Of a stretch of DNA of 6,603 nt, positions 1 through 5,880 are shown in pieces. The first letter of the stretch is position 1, and each line of letters begins with the position of its first letter. The notes below the pieces were generated by a model that had not been told where the DNA came from, did not search any database, and saw only the letters and a list, made by a program, of their open reading frames with translations. The translations under genes were made by a program, and so were the position numbers. The DNA lies in assembly GCA_003167305.1 (NCBI GenBank), contig PMTP01000128.1:14768-21370 (forward strand), in the 5' to 3' direction. The DNA is from Acidobacteriaceae bacterium. GTDB taxonomy: Bacteria; Acidobacteriota; Terriglobia; Terriglobales; Acidobacteriaceae.

Positions 1-1020
1 CCAGGCCAGGGATTGGGCGGGAGATCCAGCCGCGGCCGACTTCCAAAGGAGCAGCGCAAGCCATGCCGCCACGCAGCAGATCACGCAAGCCAAAATCACC
101 AGACCGGCTGTCGATCTGCCGCCGGGAATCGCGTGTGAGAACGCGTTGAGGTCAATGTACTTCCAGAGCCGGAGCCAGGAGTGGCCATTGAGTCCCGACA
201 TTTCTCCGAAAAAGCGCAACATGCGCAGGTAAGCGGACCAAATCCCGATTCCGGCGAAGGCCGTGGTTGCCAGCAGCAGAACGGCAGTCCCGGCAAGAAA
301 GGCGGCCAGCGTCCTGAATCTGCGCGTCAACAGCAGCATGGGCAGAATGATGATAAGCAGGGTGGGCTTATAGGCCAGGATGGCCAGCGCCAGACCGCTC
401 GACAGCGGTCTTGATCGCCGGTCCAGCGAGACGGCCAAGCCGGTCGCGAAGACGGCCACGGAGGAGAGTTGGCCATTAAAGAGCGTATCCATCAAAAACG
501 CGCGAGAAGCCAGCGCAAAGCAAAAGATCAAGGCGCCTTTCAGCCTTTGCCGGGGAAAGAAGGTGGCCAAGACAGCCCCGATTCCGGCAAGGTAGAGGAT
601 CAGCGATATGCCCATCCACAGAAAGTAGGCTTTTTCGAAGGAAAGCCGTGCAAGCAGGCTGAAAATCCCCGCGACATAGGGAGGATAGGGACTGGGTCCG
701 TACGCGCCATCCTGCAACGGATAAATCCCGTTGAATACCTTGAGCTGTACATCGTAGTTATAGAGCTGCGAAGCGGGATACAGGTTGAGCAGCTTTCCGG
801 CCCCGTACGGATAAATGAAATCGGCGTGCAGGACGCCAGCCGTGGTGAACTGGGCGTAAACAACGGCGACGACAACCGGCAGCAGGCAAAGAAGAAAGAA
901 ACCCCAGCAAACCAGATTGATCTCCTTGAGTCCGGGAACGGGCCCCAGAAGCCGTTCGGGCCATCGCAGACCCGTCTTTTCAAGGCGATTACCGTCTTCA
1001 ATCGGAGTTGTACCCTTCAT
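1..1020 (-). CDS. GT87/DUF2029-like polytopic membrane glycosyltransferase (C-terminus beyond the window)
   Basis: The frame is open from an ATG at 1020-1018 to the left edge, giving 340 residues with no stop; the C-terminus is missing. The start is supported by AGAGGA at 1026-1031, 5 nt upstream. After a soluble stretch of about 35 residues come many hydrophobic helices (about 36-56, 115-126, 132-154, 163-177, 186-199, 208-231, 235-255 and 300-325). Between the first two is an outer loop with Asp67-Phe68 (HADFIYPYGAG), which matches the acidic motif that GT-C fold enzymes keep in their first loop. NGQ at 182-184 and LAYKPTL at 215-221 are typical of DUF2029/GT87 proteins. Known members transfer mannose or arabinose from polyprenyl-phosphate sugars on the outer face of the membrane. 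The family call comes from motif recognition; donor and acceptor are unknown. It is divergent from the secreted protein at 1114, and a weak promoter (TTGTGA, 18-nt spacer, TAGTCT) is possible at 1052-1081. Confidence 0.8.
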   Translation of the reverse strand, partial: MKGTTPIEDGNRLEKTGLRWPERLLGPVPGLKEINLVCWGFFLLCLLPVVVAVVYAQFTTAGVLHADFIYPYGAGKLLNLYPASQLYNYDVQLKVFNGIYPLQDGAYGPSPYPPYVAGIFSLLARLSFEKAYFLWMGISLILYLAGIGAVLATFFPRQRLKGALIFCFALASRAFLMDTLFNGQLSSVAVFATGLAVSLDRRSRPLSSGLALAILAYKPTLLIIILPMLLLTRRFRTLAAFLAGTAVLLLATTAFAGIGIWSAYLRMLRFFGEMSGLNGHSWLRLWKYIDLNAFSHAIPGGRSTAGLVILACVICCVAAWLALLLWKSAAAGSPAQSLAW

Positions 1021-1113
1021 ACGAATCCTCTGCTGAACGTTTGACTGTACTAGACTAGCAGTGACCGGCGAAGGCTCACAATGGCTTTGCCGGTCAGAGA
1101 GAGAGGGCAGCGG

Positions 1114-2121
1114 ATGCGCCTCTGGTGGGGAGTTCGAACGGGGATTTGGACCGTGACGGCAGGATCAGTTTTGCTTCTGGCGGCAGCCCGGCCGCTGCAT
1201 GCGGCCAGTTGCACCACGCAGGCCGAGTTGCAGCCCCAGGACCGCGATGCGCTCTCCGCGGCCGGCGGGCGGCTGGCCATAGCAGTTGCGCAACAGGACC
1301 TGGCCGCGCTGAAGGCCGCTCTGCTGCCCGCCGTGGCGGCTGACTGGGAGGGAATCAGCAGCGAGGCGCAGGCGGGCGCGTCGCTGATGAAGGGCGGGCA
1401 GGTCCAACTGCGCAGCCTCTACCTGCTGGACGCAACCAGCCTGGCCGCGCCCGCCGACACGCAGTTCTTCTGCACCAGCGCCAGCGGTTCGCTGACCGTG
1501 ACGCTAACCATGCGGGCGCTGCCACCGGGCCGCTACGCGCTGGTGCTGGCCGATGCCGCCGGAGCGCCCTACGCCGGCCAGTTGGGCCTTATCCTGGCCT
1601 GGGACGGCCCCGCCAGCGGCTGGAAGCTGGGCGGCCTGACCATCCGTCCGGGCGCCATTGAAGGCCACGACGGCGTCTGGTGGTGGACGCGCGCCCGCGA
1701 ACTGGCCAAAGACAACCAGTTCTGGGCCGCCTGGTACGCCTACGATGCGGCCCGCGCGCTGCTGCTGCCGGTGGATATTCTCTCCTCGCCGAATCTGGAA
1801 AAACTCAGCGCCGAGCAGTCAGCGCTCAGGAATTCTCCGCAAACGGCCTTCCCTTTGACGCTCCCGGATGGGCCGCGCGTCTGGAAGATCAACACCATTC
1901 ACCTGGACCTGTCGCTGCTGCACGCCGATCTGGGCGTGGTCTACGAATCGACCGGAGTGACCGATCCGGCCGCCGTGCGCACAGAGGCGATCGCCGTGCT
2001 GACCGCCGTGCTCAAAGCGCAGCCGGGGCTGCGGGGGAACTTTCACGGCCTGTGGGCCTACACGGTAAAGGACGCCAAGCGGACGCCGGTGCTCGAACTG
2101 CCAATGGCGCAGATACCGTAG
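1114..2121 (+). CDS. Secreted protein of unknown function, 335 residues
   Basis: I do not recognise a named family. Residues 1-31 form a signal peptide: basic Arg2 and Arg8, a hydrophobic core at about 11-25, and likely cleavage after LHA (30). The mature protein has Cys33 and Cys120, which could form a disulfide. A beta-rich segment (about 95-185) is followed by Trp189-191 and a Trp/Tyr-rich helical segment (about 192-220), then Leu/Ala-rich helices. A frame open for 335 codons with consistent GC-rich codons shows it is coding. An ATG at 1081 in the same frame would add 11 residues. I prefer 1114 because GAGAGG at 1101-1106 is a good ribosome site 7 nt upstream, because the extra codons include two rare AGA codons that are simply this site, and because the signal peptide then has normal proportions. 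The 1081 start has only GAAGG at 1070-1074 and stays possible. An envelope or periplasmic role is inferred. Confidence 0.8.
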   Translation: MRLWWGVRTGIWTVTAGSVLLLAAARPLHAASCTTQAELQPQDRDALSAAGGRLAIAVAQQDLAALKAALLPAVAADWEGISSEAQAGASLMKGGQVQLRSLYLLDATSLAAPADTQFFCTSASGSLTVTLTMRALPPGRYALVLADAAGAPYAGQLGLILAWDGPASGWKLGGLTIRPGAIEGHDGVWWWTRARELAKDNQFWAAWYAYDAARALLLPVDILSSPNLEKLSAEQSALRNSPQTAFPLTLPDGPRVWKINTIHLDLSLLHADLGVVYESTGVTDPAAVRTEAIAVLTAVLKAQPGLRGNFHGLWAYTVKDAKRTPVLELPMAQIP

Positions 2122-2125
2122 AGAC

Positions 2126-2157
2126 AGGGAATAGGGAATAGGGAATAGGGAATAGGG
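2126..2157 (+). repeat. Heptamer tandem repeat, AGGGAAT x 4.6
   Basis: Four perfect copies of AGGGAAT (2126-2132, 2133-2139, 2140-2146, 2147-2153) are followed by a partial AGGG (2154-2157). It begins 4 nt after the stop codon of the upstream gene and lies 28 nt before the start codon of the next. On the minus strand it reads as repeated TTCCCTA. Short heptamer repeats of this kind are known in intergenic DNA of several bacteria, notably cyanobacteria, where copy number varies by replication slippage. It has no dyad symmetry, so it is not a terminator. Confidence 0.95.
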
Positions 2158-2185
2158 CACCACAGATAACATTCGGAGAGCCGGA

Positions 2186-2770
2186 ATGAAGCCTTATTGT
2201 TTTGTCTTGCACATCCTTTTTGCTGGAATAGCTTTCGCATCTCCTGTAGCTTTTTCTCAGAATCGTCCGCTGACGATCCCGCACATCCGCTCCGGCCACG
2301 CGGTTTTACATCAGCATGGGCGACTCACGATTCTCGAATTTACACCAACAAACGGTCAGCTTCAACAAATTCCGCTTAGCCATCCAAGCGATTACCGACA
2401 AGGAACCAACGCTCCCTTTGCGGCTCGGCTCATAGCCGAAAGTCCTCACCACTTCCTCATCTTTACTGACTCTTTCGTGTCAAACCCAAACGAACAAGGA
2501 ATGTGCGGCGCCAGTGATACAGGTGAGCGCTTCATTCACGTTGTTGCTATTGGCGATTTCCCCCATGAGACTCTTTCTGTCCTAGTTGAAAGCTGCTTGC
2601 TTAATATTGAACCCACAGCAGAAAGCCCCGAGTGGCATTTGAAAAAGGATTCTGCAGGAGACGTCGGCCAAATCATTCTTAGCTTCGAAACAGATACACA
2701 GCCTACCACTGTTTACTATGTTGAACTTGATGGCTCGGTAAGCCGGCCCAAAGTAAAAGGCGATCAGTGA
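2186..2770 (+). CDS. Low-GC secreted protein of unknown function, 194 residues
   Basis: I do not recognise this protein. The start ATG has GGAGAG at 2175-2180, 5 nt upstream. Residues 1-24 look like a signal peptide: Lys2, a hydrophobic core at about 5-18, and possible cleavage after AFA (18) or AFS (24). The mature part alternates short beta-type segments, for example RLTILEF and HFLIFTD, with polar loops. It has two cysteines, Cys107 (MCGAS) and Cys137 (ESCLL), which could pair after export. The C-terminal VYYVELDGSVSRPKVK resembles a final beta hairpin. Base composition differs from its neighbours: sampled lines are 47-48% GC (2341-2400, 2461-2520) against 72% in the threonine aldolase (3001-3060) and 63% in the upstream gene (1741-1800). 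AT-ending codons are frequent. This suggests recent acquisition or weak codon selection. No transposase or attachment site is visible. Confidence 0.75.
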   Translation: MKPYCFVLHILFAGIAFASPVAFSQNRPLTIPHIRSGHAVLHQHGRLTILEFTPTNGQLQQIPLSHPSDYRQGTNAPFAARLIAESPHHFLIFTDSFVSNPNEQGMCGASDTGERFIHVVAIGDFPHETLSVLVESCLLNIEPTAESPEWHLKKDSAGDVGQIILSFETDTQPTTVYYVELDGSVSRPKVKGDQ

Positions 2771-2880
2771 TGGTCTTAGTTTAAAGTTCAAGTACTACTT
2801 TTGAAACCCGAGAGTTCTGTTGATTGATAAACCTGACCCGTAATTTGTGAATGAAGCAACAACAAGAAAGGGAGAAGCCA

Positions 2881-3921
2881 ATGCCAAACCTCATCGATCT
2901 GCGTTCGGATACAGTGACACGGCCCTCCGTGGAGATGCGCGCCGCGATGGCCGCGGCGGAGGTGGGCGACGACGTTTACGGCGAAGACCCTACTGTGAAT
3001 CTTTTGGAGCAGCGCGCGGCGGAGCGCTTTGGCCGCGAGGCGGCGCTCTTTGTGCCCACCGGAACCATGGGCAACCAGATCGCTATTCGCCTGCACACCC
3101 AGCCCGGCCAGGAGGTGATCGCCGAGTCGCGCGCGCACATTCTGGACTACGAGATGGCCACCACGGCGGTCTTTTCCGGCTGCCTGATTCGCGCCGTCGC
3201 CGCCGAGAGCGGCACATTGACCTGGAAGCAGATTGAGCCGGCGATCTTTGCGCGCGGAGCCTTTCGCGCCGCTACCGGCCTCATCGAGATTGAAAACACA
3301 GCTAACCTGGCCGGAGGCCGCTGCACGCGCCTCGATGCTTTAGAGAAGATTTGGGCCGGGGCAAAAGAGCGCAAGCTTGCCCTCCACCTGGATGGCGCGC
3401 GCATCTTCAATGCGGCCACGGCGCTGGGCGTGGATGTGCGCGAACTGAGCAGCGGCTTCGATACGGTGATGTTCTGCCTGTCGAAGGGTTTGGGCGCGCC
3501 GGTGGGGTCGATGCTGGTTGGCTCGGCGGAGTTGATGGCGCAGGCGCGGATTTATCGAAAAGCATTGGGCGGCGGAATGCGGCAGGCGGGCATTTTGGCG
3601 GCGGCGGGGTTGATCGCGTTGGAGCAGGGGCCAAAGCGGCTGCACGAGGACCACGCCAACGCCCGCCTGCTGGCTGAGGCGCTGGCCGGCATGGATAGCG
3701 TGGAGATCGACCTCGACGCGGTCGAGACCAACATCGTGATCTTCCGCCTGACGGGCGGGCTGAGGGCGGAGGATCTGTCGGCGCGGCTCAAGGAGCGTGG
3801 CATTCTGGCCAACGCCGTCGGGCCGGATGCGATGCGCCTGGTCACGCACCTCGACGTGGACCGCGCGGCCTGCATTACGGCGGCCAAGGCGCTGACTGAG
3901 GAGATCGGAGCGGGGTCGTGA
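2881..3921 (+). CDS. ltaE: Low-specificity L-threonine aldolase (PLP-dependent), 346 residues
   Basis: Splits L-threonine or L-allo-threonine into glycine and acetaldehyde in the cytoplasm, using pyridoxal phosphate (fold type I, beta-eliminating lyase/threonine aldolase family). The N-terminus [13 protein letters not shown] is the family signature. Other marks are [20 protein letters not shown] at 60-66 (phosphate loop); His86, matching E. coli His83, which stacks on the cofactor; DGARIFNA from Asp171 (cofactor nitrogen) and Arg174 (substrate carboxylate); Lys202 in [11 protein letters not shown] as the Schiff-base lysine; GGGMRQAG; and RLVTHLDV near the end. Length fits the family (about 330-350). 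An in-frame ATG at 2851 would add ten polar residues, but AAAGGGAG at 2867-2874 is an ideal ribosome site 6 nt or so before 2881, and 2881 gives the canonical N-terminus. Oddity: E. coli His126 and the His of ENTHN are Phe128 and Ala141 here. Stereospecificity cannot be read from sequence. TTGAAA at 2801 might be a -35 box, but no good -10 follows. Confidence 0.93.
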   Translation: MPNLIDLRSDTVTRPSVEMRAAMAAAEVGDDVYGEDPTVNLLEQRAAERFGREAALFVPTGTMGNQIAIRLHTQPGQEVIAESRAHILDYEMATTAVFSGCLIRAVAAESGTLTWKQIEPAIFARGAFRAATGLIEIENTANLAGGRCTRLDALEKIWAGAKERKLALHLDGARIFNAATALGVDVRELSSGFDTVMFCLSKGLGAPVGSMLVGSAELMAQARIYRKALGGGMRQAGILAAAGLIALEQGPKRLHEDHANARLLAEALAGMDSVEIDLDAVETNIVIFRLTGGLRAEDLSARLKERGILANAVGPDAMRLVTHLDVDRAACITAAKALTEEIGAGS

Positions 3922-4033
3922 GAGCCGAAACAATGAAATGAGCAATTCGATACACACGAGAGGAAAGCGTTGGTGGTACAAACAGCGTGGGTGCGATTCC
4001 CGATGGGACCGCAACTAATTTCGCCTCTCAACG

Positions 4034-4044
4034 TTTGATTCATC
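4034..4044 (+). repeat. 11-bp direct repeat, copy 1 (TTTGATTCATC)
   Basis: An exact copy of the same 11 bases lies at 4092-4102, 58 bp downstream. The flanking bases differ on both sides. The two copies bracket the upstream ORF and hairpin in the leader of the YXWQGY gene. Confidence 0.85.
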
Positions 4045-4049
4045 AACAG

Positions 4050-4074
4050 GCCGGAAGGCGGTCATGATTCCGGC
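4050..4074 (+). promoter_or_regulatory. Leader hairpin covering a ribosome binding site
   Basis: GCCGGAA (4050-4056) is exactly complementary to TTCCGGC (4068-4074), with an 11-nt loop. The left arm takes in the GGAA of the ribosome site GGAAGG (4053-4058), and the loop holds the ATG at 4064 of a ten-codon upstream ORF. As RNA this would partly hide that start. The dyad is seen in the sequence; a regulatory role is inferred. Confidence 0.4.
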
Positions 4075-4096
4075 AACCCAAACCCAGGAGATTTGA
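4064..4096 (+). CDS. Possible leader peptide, 10 codons (MIPATQTQEI)
   Basis: An ATG 5 nt after GGAAGG (4053-4058) opens a ten-codon frame that stops at TGA 4094-4096, 6 nt before the GTG start at 4103 and in the same frame. The ribosome site of the downstream gene (CAGGAG, 4085-4090) lies inside this small frame, so ribosomes finishing it would sit on the next start. This is the layout of a coupling or attenuation leader. The peptide has no run of a single amino acid that would suggest sensing of an amino acid. A chance ORF of this size is quite possible. Confidence 0.3.
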   Translation: MIPATQTQEI

Positions 4097-4102
4097 TTCA
4101 TC
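4092..4102 (+). repeat. 11-bp direct repeat, copy 2 (TTTGATTCATC)
   Basis: Identical to 4034-4044. This copy abuts the GTG start codon at 4103 and fills most of the gap between the CAGGAG ribosome site and that start. Confidence 0.85.
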
Positions 4103-4393
4103 GTGAAAAAAATTGCACTGGCACTGTTGCTTGCTCTCACTCTCTCCCCTGCGGCATCGTTTGCGCAGGTTGCGATTCGCATCGGCCCGCCGCCACCCAT
4201 GCACGAAGAACGCGGCCGGCCCCCTGATCGTGGTTACGTATGGATCAATGGATATCACCGCTATGAAGGCGACCACTACGTCTGGACTCCCGGACGCTGG
4301 GAGCGTCCACCCCATGAAGGGCAGCGTTGGGTTGCCCACCGCTGGAGGCATCGCGGCGATCATTATGAGATGGAGGAAGGTCACTGGCGGTAG
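4103..4393 (+). CDS. Small secreted YXWQGY/WXXGXW-repeat protein, 96 residues
   Basis: Residues 1-21 are a clear signal peptide (MKK, Leu/Ala core, cleavage after SFA), leaving a mature protein of about 75 residues. After a Pro run (29-32) comes an aromatic and basic pattern: YVWINGYH at 45-52, YVWTPGRW at 59-66, WVAHRW at 76-81 and EGHWR at 92-96. This spaced Trp/Tyr/Gly arrangement is that of the YXWQGY (WXXGXW) repeat family of small exported bacterial proteins, whose function is not established. Many His and Arg residues would allow metal or anion binding, but that is speculation. The start is GTG because a TGA stop lies in frame at 4094-4096 and no ATG follows before the signal peptide. 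CAGGAG at 4085-4090 is 12 nt upstream, longer than usual. It is probably a single-gene unit ending at the terminator at 4409-4444. Confidence 0.88.
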   Translation: MKKIALALLLALTLSPAASFAQVAIRIGPPPPMHEERGRPPDRGYVWINGYHRYEGDHYVWTPGRWERPPHEGQRWVAHRWRHRGDHYEMEEGHWR

Positions 4394-4408
4394 ATTGCAT
4401 TTCAACCA

Positions 4409-4450
4409 ACAGAAAAAGCGGGGCGCGTGCCCCGCTTTTTCTGTCTATTT
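4409..4450 (+). terminator. Rho-independent terminator, possibly bidirectional
   Basis: ACAGAAAAAGCGGGG (4409-4423) and CCCCGCTTTTTCTGT (4430-4444) form a perfect 15-bp stem around a 6-nt loop (CGCGTG), and T-rich sequence follows. It lies 15 nt after the stop of the YXWQGY gene. The A-tract in the left arm is a T-tract on the minus strand, so it could also stop transcripts arriving from mrp. Confidence 0.9.
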
Positions 4451-4513
4451 TTCTGAAAGAATTTGAAGAATATCATCCAGGAGAAAAATCTTTACCGTAA
4501 AAAGGAAGATCGA

Positions 4514-4537
4514 TCCGCGCCTTTTTTCTGGCGCGGA
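4514..4537 (-). terminator. Weak terminator-like hairpin after mrp
   Basis: TCCGCGCC (4514-4521) pairs with GGCGCGGA (4530-4537), giving an 8-bp GC-rich stem with an 8-nt loop, 31 nt beyond the mrp stop codon. Read on the minus strand, it is followed only after about ten bases by a T-rich stretch, so it is an imperfect intrinsic terminator. The stronger stem at 4409-4444 may act as backup. Confidence 0.45.
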
Positions 4538-4568
4538 CCAGCCGAAGGGGCTGCCCCACCGCAGGTGG

Positions 4569-5399
4569 TTAACTGATCTCGATCACATCCTTGGCCGCGG
4601 CTGCCGCGGCTTCGGCCTGCTCCATCAGCTTATCCGCCACGGCATAGAACTCGGCCGCCTGCGGGCTCTTGGGGCCGGCCAGCGCGACGGGTAGTCCGCG
4701 GTCGCCGCCCTCGCGGATGGCGGGAACCAGCTCGATGGAACCCAGGAAGGGAACGCCGAACTGCTTGGCGGTTCGCTCGGCGCCACCACGGGAGAAGATG
4801 TCGATCTCCTGGTGGCAGTGCGGGCAGGTGAAGTGGCTCATGTTCTCGATGATGCCCAGCACCTCGACGTTGACCTGCGCGAACATCTCCAGCGCCTTGC
4901 GCGCGTCTTGCAGGGCCACGTCGCTGGGCGTGCTGACGACCACCGCGCCGGTCAGCGGGACGGTCTGGACCAGCGAGATGACCACATCGCCGGTGCCCGG
5001 AGGCAGATCGACGATCAGATAGTCCAGCTCGCCCCAGTCCACCTGTTGCAAAAACTGGCGGATGATCTGGTGCAGCATCGGCCCGCGCATCACCAGCGGC
5101 TTGTCGCCGGGGGAGATGTAGCCGATGGAGATGGTTTTCACGCCATGGGTTTCGTTGGGAACGATGCGGTTGTCCGGGCCTACAACTGGCTGCTTGGCCG
5201 AGCCCATCATGAGGGGAACATTGGGTCCGTAGATGTCGGCGTCGATCAGGCCCACGCGCTGGCCGAGCCGGCTGAGCGCAATGGCCAGGTTGACGGCGAC
5301 GGTGGTTTTACCCACGCCGCCCTTGCCGGAACCGATGGCGACGATCTTCGATACGCCCGGCAAAGCTACGGGCGCGGGCATGGCGGGTGAATGAGCCAT
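4569..5399 (-). CDS. mrp: Mrp/ApbC/NBP35-type iron-sulfur cluster carrier ATPase, 276 residues
   Basis: A cytoplasmic P-loop ATPase of the Mrp/NBP35 group (MinD/ParA superfamily), known to bind a [4Fe-4S] cluster at a dimer interface and hand it to apo-proteins. It has the deviant Walker A GSGKGGVGKTT (23-33, signature Lys26, P-loop Lys31), DADIYGPN (53-60), LIVDLPPGTGD around Asp131, and IENMSHFTCPHC with Cys192 and Cys195, the paired cluster ligands. The N-terminal DUF59/MIP18 domain of longer Mrp proteins is absent, so this is the short form. The C-terminus ends in a poly-Ala stretch. The frame extends upstream to 5513, but those 38 residues do not look like protein of this family. The ATG at 5399 is chosen because GAGGAG lies at 5412-5417, although 12 nt away, and because the Walker A then falls at the usual distance. 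It lies 158 bp downstream of the Cys-rich gene on the same strand, with no terminator seen between. Confidence 0.94.
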   Translation of the reverse strand: MAHSPAMPAPVALPGVSKIVAIGSGKGGVGKTTVAVNLAIALSRLGQRVGLIDADIYGPNVPLMMGSAKQPVVGPDNRIVPNETHGVKTISIGYISPGDKPLVMRGPMLHQIIRQFLQQVDWGELDYLIVDLPPGTGDVVISLVQTVPLTGAVVVSTPSDVALQDARKALEMFAQVNVEVLGIIENMSHFTCPHCHQEIDIFSRGGAERTAKQFGVPFLGSIELVPAIREGGDRGLPVALAGPKSPQAAEFYAVADKLMEQAEAAAAAAKDVIEIS

Positions 5400-5557
5400 T
5401 CTTCTTGATTGCTCCTCTAGAGATGTGGTGATTGAAATCCTTGGTTTTCCACCATAGCCGCAAAAACAAAGACGTACCATAGGTGGGACTCCCGCGCAGG
5501 TTAGCGTCGGCAAATCGATGCGATCCAGGGTCTCGGAAGTGCGAACTTTAGCCCATG

Positions 5558-5761
5558 TTATTTACAAGGACAGAGGTCGCAATGTACTGTGCCGTTTGGA
5601 TTTGGTTGGCAATTGCAGGAACACAAGTTTGTTTTCTGGATTGTCGGATTATTGAATTGGATTCTCTGCATCGCTGCTCTCTCTCTTTGTGTTCCCCAGA
5701 AGAAGCCAAGCGCGAGGCCGACTGCAAGTACGGCTAGGACCACCACGATCTTCCGTAGCAT
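5558..5761 (-). CDS. Membrane-anchored cysteine-rich mini-protein, 67 residues
   Basis: I do not recognise a family. Residues 1-4 are basic (MLRK), and 5-22 form one strongly hydrophobic segment (VVVLAVLAVGLALGFFWG), which is a membrane anchor or uncleaved signal. No AXA cleavage site is convincing. A polar linker (24-45) leads to a C-terminal cluster of six cysteines: Cys47, Cys49, Cys51, Cys61, Cys64 and Cys66, in a CxCxC-x9-CxxCxC pattern. The near-mirror spacing suggests a bound metal, an Fe-S cluster or disulfides. With the positive N-terminus inside, the cysteines would face the periplasm, which favours disulfides or metal over a labile cluster. The ATG at 5761 has GGGAG at 5769-5773, 7 nt upstream, and a good promoter at 5787-5815, so it is very likely a real gene despite its size. 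mrp follows on the same strand. A link to Fe-S or metal handling is inference from position only. Confidence 0.72.
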   Translation of the reverse strand: MLRKIVVVLAVLAVGLALGFFWGTQRERAAMQRIQFNNPTIQKTNLCSCNCQPNPNGTVHCDLCPCK

Positions 5762-5786
5762 ATTGGTACTCCCTTTCTGCAAACAG

Positions 5787-5815
5787 TGTATAGCACGAAG
5801 ATCCGCAAGGATCAA
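5787..5815 (-). promoter_or_regulatory. Sigma-70-type promoter for the Cys-rich mini-gene
   Basis: On the minus strand: -35 TTGATC (5810-5815), a 17-nt spacer, and an extended -10 TGC-TATACA (-10 hexamer at 5787-5792). Transcription would start near 5780, leaving a leader of about 20 nt that holds the AAAGGGAG ribosome site. An inverted repeat, GATCC-GCAA-GGATC (5800-5813), overlaps the -35 box and spacer and could be an operator. Confidence 0.65.
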
Positions 5816-5880
5816 ACAAATAATTTCTGCGGTAGTCTTCAATCTGCCGGTGTTGGAATTCGCATTTTCATTCAAACAAG

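Noticed and set aside
469..1044. Plus- and minus-strand ORFs of 130-190 codons within 1-1044.
   Set aside because: They are shadows of the minus-strand glycosyltransferase frame, which alone shows coherent membrane helices and family motifs and is open across the whole stretch.
2791..2806. A TTCAA/TTGAA dyad after the low-GC orphan as a possible terminator.
   Set aside because: The stem is only 5 bp and AT-rich and has no T-run after it. The TTGAAA in it could as well be a -35 box, without a convincing -10.
3987..4010. A tRNA T-arm-like stretch (GGG-TGCGATT-CCC followed by GATGGGACCGC) between the aldolase and YXWQGY genes.
   Set aside because: The stem has only three Watson-Crick pairs plus a G-T. 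No matching 5' acceptor strand, D-arm or anticodon arm lies upstream, and no CCA follows. It could be a decayed 3' fragment or attachment-site scar, but this is too weak to call.
3340..4046. Long minus-strand ORFs antisense to the threonine aldolase gene.
   Set aside because: They are Arg/Pro/His/Ser-rich with no recognisable domain, as expected for antisense frames of GC-rich coding DNA; the plus frame has full family motifs.
5400..5513. A 38-residue N-terminal extension of Mrp starting at 5513.
   Set aside because: The residues do not resemble the DUF59/MIP18 domain or any Mrp N-terminus, and a ribosome site lies before the ATG at 5399.
5555..5737. A plus-strand 60-residue ORF opposite the Cys-rich mini-gene, itself with several cysteines.
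   Set aside because: It has no good ribosome site or promoter, and it lies antisense to a frame with both. Its cysteines arise from the complementary strand's composition.
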